The position numbers and the translations under genes were made by a program. Below are positions 1 to 8,672 of a DNA stretch of 12,500 bases, piece by piece. The stretch's first letter is position 1, and every line of letters starts with the position of its first letter. The notes under the pieces are model-generated. The model was not told where the DNA came from. It saw nothing but the letters and a program-made list of their open reading frames with translations, and did not search any database. Origin of the DNA: Actinidia chinensis (Eukaryota > Streptophyta > Magnoliopsida > Ericales > Actinidiaceae); assembly GCA_009663005.1 (NCBI GenBank), contig CM018903.1, forward strand, positions 9,270,453 to 9,282,952. Reading direction: 5' to 3'.

Positions 1-24
1 TTTGGTAGACTTCATGTGCATTGA

Positions 25-803
25 GGCTTTCTAATTTATTATTTTGGCATTCCAGCCTATTTTTTTGTGCGAAACACTGTTTGCTTGGTTGGATGCGGTA
101 TTCCAATGAAATATCCTCGAAAGCAAGTAGCTTCTTTGGACTTTTTAGTGGAATCATTCCTTTGCATGCCTATAGAGAGTAGTAGATGACTTCTTTTGTC
201 TTATAACTATAGGCACTTTCTGAGGAGTCCCTACCTTACCCGTGAGGTACATGTTTTATATACCAGCACTTTGTGGCGGCTTCTAGATGCATTCTCAGTG
301 CCTTGTAAATATGTTTATAATTCAGGCGCACGTAGCGACCCAATGAACAAGGCGGCCCTCTCCGTTGGCCCAACAGATTGGATGTCCTTGCCTCCACAGG
401 TCCTAAGATCAGACCTCATGGTCTTCATAATAGGACTTGCTGAGTTTGGATGACACGTGGGAAGTTTTATCATGGATGTCATTAGGCAGTAGATGTGATA
501 CATGCTTCGACATATCAGGTGTTTTGGTCAATGCCTCCCATTGCTGAGGCCGAGAAAGTGAAGCTGCCTTGTAGAAGGCGAGCTAGGAAACCCTCACAAT
601 CCCCTTGCTCTAGTCTCCAAGCCACAATACTACTACAATTCCTAACGATGATGCCTGGGCCTGGCTCCTAGTCCAGGATATATTCTGATGATGTTGGAGG
701 AGTAAAGGGTGTTGTGGGTGGGATGACCCTTTTAGGGGATCTTAGTGGAAAAGAAGCAGCTAGCAGAGTCGTGCTAGCTGCCCCCAAGTGGGGTGGGTGA
801 TAA
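25..803 (+). pseudogene. Unidentified coding relic, interrupted by stops and a frame change
   Basis: From about 25 to 453 one frame stays open except for a TGA at 187-189. It contains FFVRNTVCLVGCGIPMKYPR and, after the stop, FLRSPYLTREVHVLYTSTLW and DPMNKAALSVGPTDWMSLPP. From 492 another frame continues with QVFWSMPPIAEAEKVKLPCR and, past a TAG near 670, reaches a TGA at about 801-803. Residue use is protein-like rather than random, but I do not recognise the family. A protein carried by a plant transposon or a captured host gene fragment are both possible. With at least two stops and a frame change it is not a working gene as read. Confidence 0.3.
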
Positions 804-891
804 ACAATGCTCTAAAGGGGATCTTAGTAGAAAAGGACCAGCTGGTCGAGTCGAGCTGTCCCCAAGCGGGGTGGGTGAGCAACAATGCTCT
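735..891. repeat. Imperfect tandem duplication, copies of 79 and 75 bp
   Basis: Copy 1 (735-813) and copy 2 (817-891) both run from GGGGATCTTAGT to AACAATGCTCT and share the block GGGGTGGGTGA. The offset is 82 bp. Copy 1 contains a perfect 9-bp hairpin, CAGCTAGCA (757-765) with TGCTAGCTG (772-780). Copy 2 keeps only a 5-bp stem, CAGCT (839-843) with AGCTG (854-858). Confidence 0.8.
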
Positions 892-991
892 GGAGATAAC
901 GAGCACTACGGATAGTTGGTCTTTATGAGTTGTGGCTTGGCCAGGGGGTCTATTAGCTGAGCCAGTGGAATGTTAAGCCTAGCACAATTGA

Positions 992-1084
992 ACGCTGAGA
1001 GTACTGCATAAAACTACTCTCTAGAATATGGAATATGTACGTGGCACATTGTTGGCAGATCCCCAAGACGCCGAGAGTACGGCA
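992..1084. repeat. Pair of short direct repeats
   Basis: ACGCTGAGAGTACTGCA (992-1008) recurs as ACGCCGAGAGTACGGCA (1068-1084), with 15 of 17 bases identical and an offset of 76 bp. It probably belongs to the same degraded repetitive element as the duplication just upstream. Confidence 0.5.
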
Positions 1085-2160
1085 GGCCATAGTTGTCAAA
1101 TGGAGAATCGAATCATGAATGGAAGTTACATTTTCTCGAATCTGTGAATCAAATTAAATTAAGAATCTTAAAGTTCGGTTATAATTTCTAAATTTCACAA
1201 AAAAGAGTGGCATATACTAGACCTGTCGATCCAGTTCCTTCAAAAAAAGGACTAAGGAAATTGCCAAATCAAATACGGCATATAACTAAGCATGCAAAAA
1301 ACTGATGGGTGGAATGGCTTAATATGCAAAATATGTAATGTTACTTTTCCCAATAAAAAGACCTACATGGTTTGGGAGGAGGGGGGAGCGGAACAGCTGT
1401 GTTTGTTCAATCGGGAAGAAACGGGTAAACGAGACCCTCGTTTTTAGGATTGAATTACTAATGTGCTAGTGAATTGGAAAAGTGATCCTACGGCTACCTA
1501 CTTTTTGTTAGTTAAGTAGGTAAGTATCTACCATGATATACTATACTATAGTGACAATAGAAACTAAGAATAGGATACCATTGGCTGATTATATGTTTAT
1601 TTGAACTTGGGTACATGATATTGGATGGCTCCACAATATGTCTTGAAAGGTTATCTCACAGAACTTTTTTCTCAAGACCAATTGTTGCGTCAGCCTTGGT
1701 CAGCAGGGAGAAGATAGGCACAAAAAGACCATTCTTCTTGCTGTTATGCTATGAATTAATGAAAAACCTACTATGTAAGCCTTTTTTTTTCTTTAACTAC
1801 ATAATTATTGTATAAGCCTAGTGATTGGGTATTGATTTTAAGATAATTTGGATCTGAGTGTGAAAATTGGAAAGTTTGGGCCAATTTCGCAAATATTTTC
1901 AACCGTATGTTGCACCGACTTGTGAAAGGAGTTTTGGGAGTTCTAGATTTTTCCTCAGGGAGCCGGCATTCCACTGCAAAGCTCTCGTTGAGAGGAACGT
2001 CCATGAATTTTTCTGGAATTTTCAAATGCCGAAATTGTGGAACAAATTTGGACAAAACCCGATTAATGTGTAATTTTTATATTTTCTTAAAACTTACTGA
2101 CTCTTGAAGAAGCATCCTAATTTATTCCTAGCACATTTGTTTTAGTTATATCAAATACAA
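1085..2160. other. Gene-free AT-rich stretch
   Basis: No recognisable gene. It contains a small hairpin, TACCTACTT (1495-1503) with AAGTAGGTA (1514-1522), and a 9-T run near 1783. Segment 1771-2073 has overlapping open frames on both strands (94 codons on -, 68 on +) without a family signature, which looks like chance or an unrecognised repeat. Confidence 0.5.
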
Positions 2161-2164
2161 AGGC

Positions 2165-2890
2165 CAAGCAACCCGGGTATAGCGAAACTCACATTGCGTT
2201 CGATTGTGCAACACCCCGACCTTCTGATACCACCTTTATAATGACATTGACCGAGGGTTAGTGAAAACCTCGTTAAAACTAGTGGATAACCTCTCTCTCA
2301 GGCCTAACTAATCCGTTTTAAACGATTCTCATTTAACACTAACATAAGAAAGCATAATAGCGGAAGAGTAAAAATAATCTTCAAGAGCTCCTAATTATGG
2401 AATAAAATAGGGAACACATCAAATTTTTCAAAGAACAAAACTCTAAGTCTAAATAATCAAGCCATCCCTGTGGCTCACGATTTTTCATTTGAAAATGATT
2501 CAAAAAGACGTCATAAGCGATAAGCTTGTGTGAGTAAGGCTATACCAGAGTTACTAGTTTACCATGGATTCGTATTCAAATAAATCATGACATGATTTAA
2601 GTTCCCACTGCATGAGATAATAGTATTTCTACCATGGTTTTTGATGATAGATCGCATGGTCCCGATTCCATAAGCCACTACCCACACAAGGATTAATGCG
2701 TTAATCACATCTACAAAATCATGTGGCGCTACATCCAATGACAACCATGGGGAGCTACCCAAAACGACACTGATATCACGTGACATTGATATCAGTGTCC
2801 GAATCGCCACATTGTGTCTGCTTATCGCGTTTCCCCCTATCACCTAAGAAAAGAATGCGCCAAATAACCGGGTAAGTCGAACCGAAATCA
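2165..2890 (-). mobile_element. Degraded LTR-retroelement-like segment (tentative)
   Basis: Read on the - strand, 2232-2221 is TGGTATCAGAAG, whose first ten bases match the primer-binding site complementary to plant initiator-Met tRNA used by many copia and gypsy elements. Composition here is richer and more structured than the flanks. The LTR end next to such a site should finish in CA, but the preceding bases on the - strand are AAAGG, and no second LTR or gag-pol frame was found. A 94-codon - strand frame (2559-2843) has no known domain. Confidence 0.3.
2766..2799. repeat. Perfect 13-bp inverted repeat with 8-nt loop
   Basis: GACACTGATATCA (2766-2778) pairs exactly with TGATATCAGTGTC (2787-2799). 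The left arm end plus the loop also forms CACGTG (2777-2782), the core G-box hexamer. The arms contain GATATC palindromes. Stem length and perfection are above what this composition would usually give. Confidence 0.85.
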
Positions 2891-3480
2891 AATATCCTAA
2901 TTTTTTTTTTTTACTCAACCGAAAGAATCTCAAAGCTCATAATTGTTTTCTAAAACCAACATCCATGGTAAAGCTCTCAATCATGCTCATTTCAAGAAAC
3001 ATGTATAAACTTGTGGCCATAATCTGTTCCACCGGGAAACCCACCTTAATTCGCACCACCAGAGGAATCTCTATCGCCCCTAACCTGTCCCTAAAGTTCA
3101 GATACCTCATACTCCTATCCACGTATCAGTCGTTACTACTACTTCAAAAATTAGAACTCCTTGTAAACTTAAAGATGAAGATAAACACATCCAGAAGGAT
3201 GTTCACTCTGACGGGTGCCATGAGCTCTTGATCTAGAGGACAGTTCACTCTGATGGGTGCAATGATTTTTCTCGCTGTAGTTCTTGTTCATTTTGTTTTA
3301 CACAATTTATGTCACTGTGTTCGTGTTATTTACTACTCCAACATTATGTGCGGAGGATGTATGATTGATCGATCAAAATTGAATTGGCAACTGAATTTTA
3401 ATGCCATTGTAGAATTAATTTTTATTGGCAACAAATTAAAATAATTTGACATATTCGACCCATTTCTAGGCATGCACTGT
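2891..3480. other. Gene-free stretch with unrecognised overlapping frames
   Basis: A T run near 2899-2912 is followed by 2937-3231, open on both strands (61 codons on -, 88 on +). The - strand reading, which contains LNFRDRLGAIEIPLVVRIKV, is the more protein-like, but I cannot assign a family. It may be part of the same repeat debris as the segment upstream. Confidence 0.4.
3201..3265. repeat. 23-bp direct repeat
   Basis: GTTCACTCTGACGGGTGCCATGA (3201-3223) recurs at 3243-3265 with two differences (T for C, A for C), offset 42 bp. The cause is unknown; it may be a short local duplication. Confidence 0.75.
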
Positions 3481-4326
3481 CCACTTCCCCTTCTTCATAG
3501 ACAACCCGGAAACATACGTGAACTTTGAGCTTTAATGAGACCTGTAGACTGATTTCATTCCTAGCTAACTTAAGATTACTGATTTACCTGTTTCCAGGAC
3601 AAGGAAAAGCACAAAAAAGAAACAAAATTGTAAAATACTCGAATTGTAGAAGCATAAAAATAAGAATAAAACGATACTAAAAATTGATTAAATGAGGCTT
3701 CTACTGAACATCCATGCAAAATCTCTGATATGACACTGTTTTTCTTCCTACAATAGCATCACATGATTCCTGTGTAACATTTCGTTGGGCAATCAGTAAC
3801 CAACTTTAACTGAATTCATATCCCAGGAGTAATGCTCTTATTTAATGTCTTCAAAAACCACCTGTGGATATGTGGGGATTTTATCCCTGTAAATTTTACA
3901 CTACAAGAAAATATGTTTCAATTTATCAAGAGATGATTTGGCACTTAACCATGGCACCAACTCAATTAGTGTACATAATTTGAAAGAATATTTGAATGTC
4001 TAATAACCAGTCAAATATATATTGACATTTATTTAACGAGAACAAAAATAAAAATATAAGTGTACAAACTAAAATGGTCTCTGACACTTATGTAAGACCG
4101 CAAAGTTAGCATGGCTTATGCTTGGGTTGATTAATGAAGGATTGTGATAATTGAACTCTTCTATTCCATTCTTATTTTTACTTTAGTTCTAGCTTATAAC
4201 GTTCTTTCCCTTTTTTTTTCTTTTTCTTTTTCATGTTTGCACTTCAGTTGACTACTTGTTCGGCTATAGTTAACTCATCGTTCAACATTTTATTTTCTGG
4301 CTAATGCTGAGCTTCTTCTTCTTCAG
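3481..4326 (+). other. SPPA: AT-rich intron-like DNA before SPPA exon A
   Basis: No open frame of note and no SPPA exon recognised. The last 120 bases carry T-rich tracts (about 4208-4230) and the acceptor of exon A, so at least the 3' part is SPPA intron. The exon that should precede it, encoding the stretch before SKQDKA, was not found anywhere in 1-4326. Confidence 0.55.
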
Positions 4327-4396
4327 AGTCAAAACAAGACAAGGCTGTTATTACCCGAATTGATAGTCCTGGAGGTGATGCTCTTGCTTCTGATTT
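4327..4396 (+). CDS. SPPA: SPPA exon A: IDSPGG motif
   Basis: Preceded by a good plant acceptor: a CTAAT branch-like motif near 4301, then a TTCTTCTTCTTCAG pyrimidine tract. The first two bases (AG) complete a codon from an upstream exon not seen here. From 4329 it reads [22 protein letters not shown] and ends in TT, the first two bases of a split Leu codon. The donor is a strong GTAAGT at 4397. IDSPGG is the conserved S49 segment whose glycines are expected to form part of the oxyanion hole. Confidence 0.93.
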
Positions 4397-7300
4397 GTAA
4401 GTGTGGCAGTGTTATTTCTTTATGGTATCAAGTTTACAATTGTGAATAGCCATTGATGTTTGAATTAGAGAGAGGGTTTGCTAATCAACTCATCTATGAG
4501 AATTCTTTAACTTGATGTAATAATATTCATCTCTGAGAAACATATTAGAATTCATATTGGTTGGTATAATGATTAAAGGTATTTCTGTGTGTTGGCTTGT
4601 AAATATTCCATGGGCTTGAGCTCTATCACTATGAAGACCAATCTGGACCTCTGTCAAAATGACTAAATATCTTTAATCTCTTCGCCATATAAGCTATCCA
4701 ATCTCTTTGTAATCTCTTCACCATATAGACTATCTTTCTCTTTGTAATCTCTTCACCATATAGACTATCTTTTTTTCCTGGATAATCTTTGCCAATCAAT
4801 TCTACAGCAAAAGAAAAGGCGTTGCAAACAAAAATGGAGGGCATTCCCTCCAATACCAGGAAATCAACTAATAGGCCTAAGCTAAGGAGCTAAAACTTCT
4901 CGAAGACTGTTAGTACGACGCAACGGGTTAAGACTAGAGGGGTTAACAGACTTAAACATATAATTCTTTATTCTAACATCATGAGAAATTTGATGAGCAC
5001 TTGGGCAGGTCCCTCTAAAGATTCTGTTGTTCCTTTATTGCTCAAATAATAAAAACATTCCAGACCAAGCAAGCTTCCTGATAATGTTGTGATCTTGCCA
5101 CTAAAATTGCCAATCAACCAATTGATTTCATTTAGCCAAGAATGGTGGGTCTTAGAGATTCTGCACTTGTTAGAAACAGCTACCCAGAGAGCTCTATAAT
5201 AAGAGCATGCAAAGAATAGGTGTTCTATACTCTCAGTTTTCTGCTGGCAGAGAACACAAGATGCATCAGTAATAGTCCCCATTTTCTGAGTTTATTTCTA
5301 ATATGGCTTAGCATTTGATTGGGTATTAGTTTTCTTGTTATTTGCTTTATGATTAATTTTTTCATATTTTATGGATTCTAATTGCTATGCAAATGTTTCT
5401 TGATGTCTAAGTTGTGTTTTTTTTTTAAACAAAAAGTTAAAATACTCTGTGTGTGTGTGGGGTGCATATACAACTATTTAAAATATTTATTTTTAACTTG
5501 TCTCAAATATCTGTGTCGGCCAGTGATGTATCTTTGCTTTGAGTCGGCCAGTGAGTGTCGTATCCGTGTCGTGTCATGTGTGTCTATGCTCCATTATTAA
5601 TGTGATGGTTCTATAATGATGGTACATTTTCCATGATTATGAGGTGCCAATATAAATGTGAACAAGTTCTTGCTTGGTCAAAAAGCATTTTGATAAAATA
5701 TGTTTGGTTTAAAGAGAAAATGAAGTTCATATGGCTAATTGAAATTTCAGATATTGGTGATTTTTCTTTGTGTTAGTCCGTTTAATGTCAAATTTATTCC
5801 TCCAATGATGGATTAATATTCTGTTCCTCATGCACAGAGGTAAAAAAAGAAGAGGAGATAAAAAGAAATTGACAAAACTTGTAAAATTCTAATAAGCTTC
5901 TTCATTCGAGTGGTTCTCCTTGATGTTTATTTTACACAAATATGGAGGGAAATCAGACTTCTTTCTGCCTCGAAACCTGTAATTGCATCAATGGTTGATG
6001 TGGCGTCTAGTGGAGGATATTATATAGCAATGGCAGCAGGGATTATAGTTGTGGAGAACCTTACATTAACTGGATCTATTGGGGTTGTGACAGGTGAACC
6101 TATCATTCATATTTTTCTGTTCTTTTTTATATTGTTATGATACAATAGCATTCCACGATGCATTGTTTTCACTTTTCTCATTTGAAATTTAAATATGTTC
6201 AAGTGAAACAATTACTCCAAGAGGTTTAAATGTCTCAAATGAAGTTATTGATTTTTTACTACTACTACTTAAAAAATCTCTTTCTTCCCCATCTTCACAA
6301 AGTAATCAGAGAAGGGGTCTTCACAATTGATTACATCTGTACCTAAAATTGCTGTGTGGTTAAGTTGTGAGCGGAAATGTGAGGGTAAAGTTTTCTGGAT
6401 CCTGAAGGAAACCAATTTTTTCTTGGTTATGGGAAGGAAGCCTATTGGGATGTTCTAAATTATAATTTGTAGCTATTGATGTTTTGGTGTTTCTGCTTGT
6501 AGGGAAGCTTAATTTGAGGAAACTATATGAAAAAATTGGCTTCAATAAGGAGATCCTATTGAGAGGAAGATTTGCTGAGCTTCCTGCAGCCGAGCAGCGA
6601 CCGTTGAGGTAAATGGCGTCATTGATTTGCTAAGCGTAAGATACTACTCTATTTGGAAACAAGAAGAGGGGGAGCATTGACTTCAACAATGATCCCACAT
6701 CCTAATCTACTAATGTGACATTCTGAAAGAATTGTATTGAGGGTATATAATTGTGTCTTCAAAGTCAATTCAAATCAACCCCCTTTTTCTTGCCTTGATG
6801 TTTTCCTGAAGGCTTTATTTTCAATAATGATCATATTTATATTGTGGACCACAGACCGGATGAAGCAGAACTCTTTGCCAAGTCTGCTCAGAATGCATAT
6901 CAAAAGTTTCGAGACAAAGTGGCATTTTCAAGATCAATGACAGTACGTAACCCAATTACTAAATACTTTGAAAGGGGGAATACTCCTGTCAATCACTTCT
7001 TCTCTGTACGGTAATTATGTGACAGGTGGATAAGATGGAGGAGGTAGCACAGGGGAGAGTTTGGACTGGAAAAGAAGCAGTTTCACGAGGTTTAGTTGAT
7101 GCTATTGGTGGGTTCTCTCGTGCTGTTTCCATAGCAAAATATAAGGCTAATTATCGCAGGAAAAAAAGGTTGGTTGGTTGATAAATTCCTTTTTCTTTAC
7201 CCTTCTATAGATTTGAATATTTTTTTTTATTTGTCCTTGGAGTAATTTGAGTTCATGGTGAAGTCGAGTAAATTTATAACATTTAACTTGCCTGAAAAAG

Positions 7301-7918
7301 AATATCACAATTGTTCTCATAATCCACGACTGTTTGTGCCGATAGCATGATGATTTTGTGGCTAAAATGCCTTCTAAGCCGGTGGTGAAAGGGCAGTCTT
7401 GAGCTAAGAATGCCAAGAACATAAAGTTCCAATGAACCGTCATATGATTTTGTAGTCTCATCGTCTAGTAAGACTTGGTTCCATCCCAGATGTCATAATA
7501 CATTTTTAGTAAACTTACATACAAGAACACGCAACACCACTGTTTTTCCATGATTGTAGTTGCTGCAAACATGACATTCCAACAGCTTCAAAAAAAACAA
7601 AGAAACATGACATTCCAACACACTATTTAAGTTCCATTTCATTCTCTTCTACAGCTGTTCTAACATGTATCCTGAATGTTCAGGTTACTCTGGTAGAGCT
7701 ATCGAGACCGCCCTCAACGCTACCAGAAATCTCAAGAGATATTGGCAATCCTCTGGTTGGAGGGGATAGGACATTGAAAGAATTGCTTCAAGAGTTGGTG
7801 TCGCCTGATGGAATACAAGCCCGGATGGATGGAATCATGTTTCAAAAACTCGAGGGGTGCTTCTTATGATGCCCATCCTCTCTCAGCTTTGATTAAAGAT
7901 TACTTGGGTTTTGTGTGA
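4327..7918 (+). CDS. SPPA: Chloroplast signal peptide peptidase SppA (protease IV), C-terminal half, six exons, possibly decaying
   Basis: Six spliced segments together read as the C-terminal half of plant SppA, a family S49 serine protease. The Arabidopsis enzyme is a thylakoid-associated protease linked to light acclimation (family knowledge). Blocks seen in order: [13 protein letters not shown], the nucleophile motif [84 protein letters not shown] and [12 protein letters not shown]. The Ser before GGYY (codon 6009-6011) is the catalytic serine by homology with bacterial SppA. The catalytic lysine lies in the N-terminal half, which is not in the window. Proposed exons: 4327-4396, 5897-6093 (homologous start would be 5939), 6503-6608, 6855-6942, 7026-7172 and 7684-7869 (ancestral stop 7916-7918). 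Oddities: a missing acceptor AG, a shifted donor and a 1-nt frameshift near the end. Family identity is very secure; whether this copy works is not. Confidence 0.92.
4675..4769. repeat. Three-copy 35/36-bp tandem repeat in SPPA intron
   Basis: The core AATCTCTTCACCATATAGAC plus TATC occurs exactly at 4711-4734 and 4746-4769. A first copy with changes near its middle (TTCGCCATATAAGC) lies at 4675-4698. Spacers resemble TCTCTTTGT. Periods are 36 and 35 bp. Confidence 0.85.
4968..5282 (-). mobile_element. LINE retrotransposon relic: zf-RVT zinc-binding domain, antisense in SPPA intron
   Basis: The - strand frame begins [15 protein letters not shown] and continues with [17 protein letters not shown]. 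This is the CCHC pattern Cys9-x2-Cys12, His21-x4-Cys26, then LW at 32-33, typical of the zf-RVT domain after the reverse transcriptase of plant LINEs and derived host sequences. After about residue 45 the match weakens. It is only 104 codons, with a stop four codons upstream of the first Met and no reverse transcriptase core in the window, so it is a fragment. It lies opposite in strand to SPPA, inside the intron between exons A and B. Confidence 0.75.
5515..5580. repeat. GTGTCGTGTC-type low-complexity repeat
   Basis: GTCGGCCAGTGA occurs at 5515-5526 and 5543-5554, followed by a GTGTCGTATCCGTGTCGTGT stretch. It lies inside the SPPA intron and is preceded by a short GT run near 5448-5459. Such GTGTC-rich tracts are familiar as dispersed plant repeats. 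Confidence 0.5.
5897..6093 (+). CDS. SPPA: SPPA exon B: catalytic serine motif, acceptor irregular
   Basis: The homologous part begins at 5940 ([18 protein letters not shown]) and runs through [12 protein letters not shown] to [11 protein letters not shown], followed by donor GTGAAC at 6094. The nucleophile Ser is encoded at 6009-6011. The exon should begin at 5939, so that TT plus A gives Leu, but bases 5937-5938 are CA, not AG. An AG at 5895-5896 gives a start at 5897 that keeps the frame without stops and adds 14 net residues ([15 protein letters not shown] in place of Leu). That acceptor has a poor pyrimidine tract. Skipping the exon would shift the frame and lose the active site. The exon body is certain; its 5' edge is not. 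Confidence 0.8.
6503..6608 (+). CDS. SPPA: SPPA exon [12 protein letters not shown] block
   Basis: Acceptor TTGTAG at 6497-6502. The split Gly codon (G at 6093 plus GG here) joins to [19 protein letters not shown], then [15 protein letters not shown], closely following plant SppA. It ends in AG of a split Arg codon before donor GTAAAT at 6609. Phase agrees with both neighbouring exons, and there is no stop or indel. Confidence 0.93.
6855..6942 (+). CDS. SPPA: SPPA exon D: DEAELF..FRDK block
   Basis: Acceptor CACAG at 6850-6854. The first base completes Arg, then [15 protein letters not shown] is followed by [14 protein letters not shown]. Donor GTACGT at 6943. It spans 1 base plus 29 whole codons and ends in phase 0, matching the next exon. 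No damage seen. Confidence 0.93.
7026..7172 (+). CDS. SPPA: SPPA exon [16 protein letters not shown] block
   Basis: Follows an 83-nt intron ending in GACAG at 7021-7025. Reads [18 protein letters not shown], then [20 protein letters not shown], then YKANYRRKK. The 3' edge is ambiguous. After a run of seven A at 7161-7167 the sequence repeats GGTT three times, offering donors at 7169, 7173 and 7177. Ending at 7168 gives a stop four codons into the next exon; ending at 7172 stays in frame and joins RRKKRL to VTLVEL. I chose 7172 for frame. Confidence 0.85.
7567..7620. repeat. 18-bp direct repeat in last SPPA intron
   Basis: AAACATGACATTCCAACA is present exactly at 7567-7584 and 7603-7620, offset 36 bp and separated by an A-rich spacer. 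Probably a small local duplication about 60 bp before the acceptor of the last exon. Confidence 0.8.
7684..7918 (+). CDS. SPPA: SPPA last exon, with +1 frameshift near the C-terminus
   Basis: Acceptor TTCAG at 7679-7683. Reads [17 protein letters not shown], then [19 protein letters not shown], then a block containing [16 protein letters not shown]. The frame then gives CFL and a stop at 7867-7869. Dropping one G from the run at 7854-7857 opens the homologous tail, which includes [12 protein letters not shown] and stops at 7916-7918, matching the LLKDYL-type ending of plant SppA. The extra G therefore looks like a mutation or a base-calling error. The shifted product would lose about 20 C-terminal residues, outside the catalytic centre. 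Confidence 0.88.
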
Positions 7919-8672
7919 CCTCATAATCATCTCTGGTGTCTTAATTCCAGTTCCTGTATATTTCCTTTATTTTGTTCTCCATCCTCTCTTTTTCTTCATT
8001 TGTTCTTAGTGGCAATCTTGGTAAAAAAGTATGCTGATAAAGAATAACTTGGTAAAAATGTAAGAATAGATTGGTGGGTCTACCCGTATGTAATGGATGA
8101 AGTACTAAAGGAAGAAAGAGGTGCGAGCCACAAGTCTGCTAATGAAATGTTGCTGTTAAATTCCTGTAGTTTAGAGGGTGTTTTTGATAACTTGTTAACC
8201 GTTTTTTTTTTTTTTTTTTTTGTTGCCTTTGGAGAGAAATTGCACACGCTAGATTACATATAAAAATATACTTGGCATTGCATTATGTGTTGTGTAAATT
8301 TAAAAGAGAATGAAATGGTTCCCTTTGACCAGAATGAAGCCACAAGTATGCTGAAAACTTAGTAATGCACGCTTTAACACAATATATGAACTGAAAAGGA
8401 ACTTTCATTGCTTCCAAATTGACCAGAATGAAGTCCCAATCAACTTAGTCATAAGCTTTCCACAGGTCATTCTTGATTACACCCCTGGGTCTGCACTTTC
8501 TCTACAAAATTTTTGCATCGACTCTTTAACGGAATATTGTCTCCCATTCTTCTACCTTCAACAAAGGCAGTTTGAGAGGATCCAACAAGAGAAGACAGAG
8601 GATTTTAATCCTATTGGCCAGAATTTTGCAACACAAATAATAGTGTTTCAACAAGAGAGTCCTATAATCATA
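7919..8672 (+). other. SPPA 3' flank, probable 3' UTR then intergenic
   Basis: T-rich DNA follows the ancestral SPPA stop, as expected for a plant 3' UTR. AATAA near 8043 and TGTAA-type motifs near 8060 and 8090 are possible polyadenylation elements, but none is decisive. A run of 20 T lies at 8202-8221. TTGACCAGAATGAAG occurs at 8325-8339 and 8419-8433. No gene seen. Confidence 0.45.
8202..8221. repeat. Poly(T) run, 20 nt
   Basis: Twenty consecutive T. On the - strand this is poly(A), which could be the tail scar of a retroposed sequence; no target-site duplication was established. Confidence 0.9.

Noticed and set aside
5910..6140. Independent small gene starting at GTG 5910
   Set aside because: It is SPPA exon B read into its flanking introns, not a separate gene.
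7147..7461. 104-codon - strand frame across SPPA exon E and its intron
   Set aside because: Overlaps a certain + strand exon at one end and has no recognised motif.
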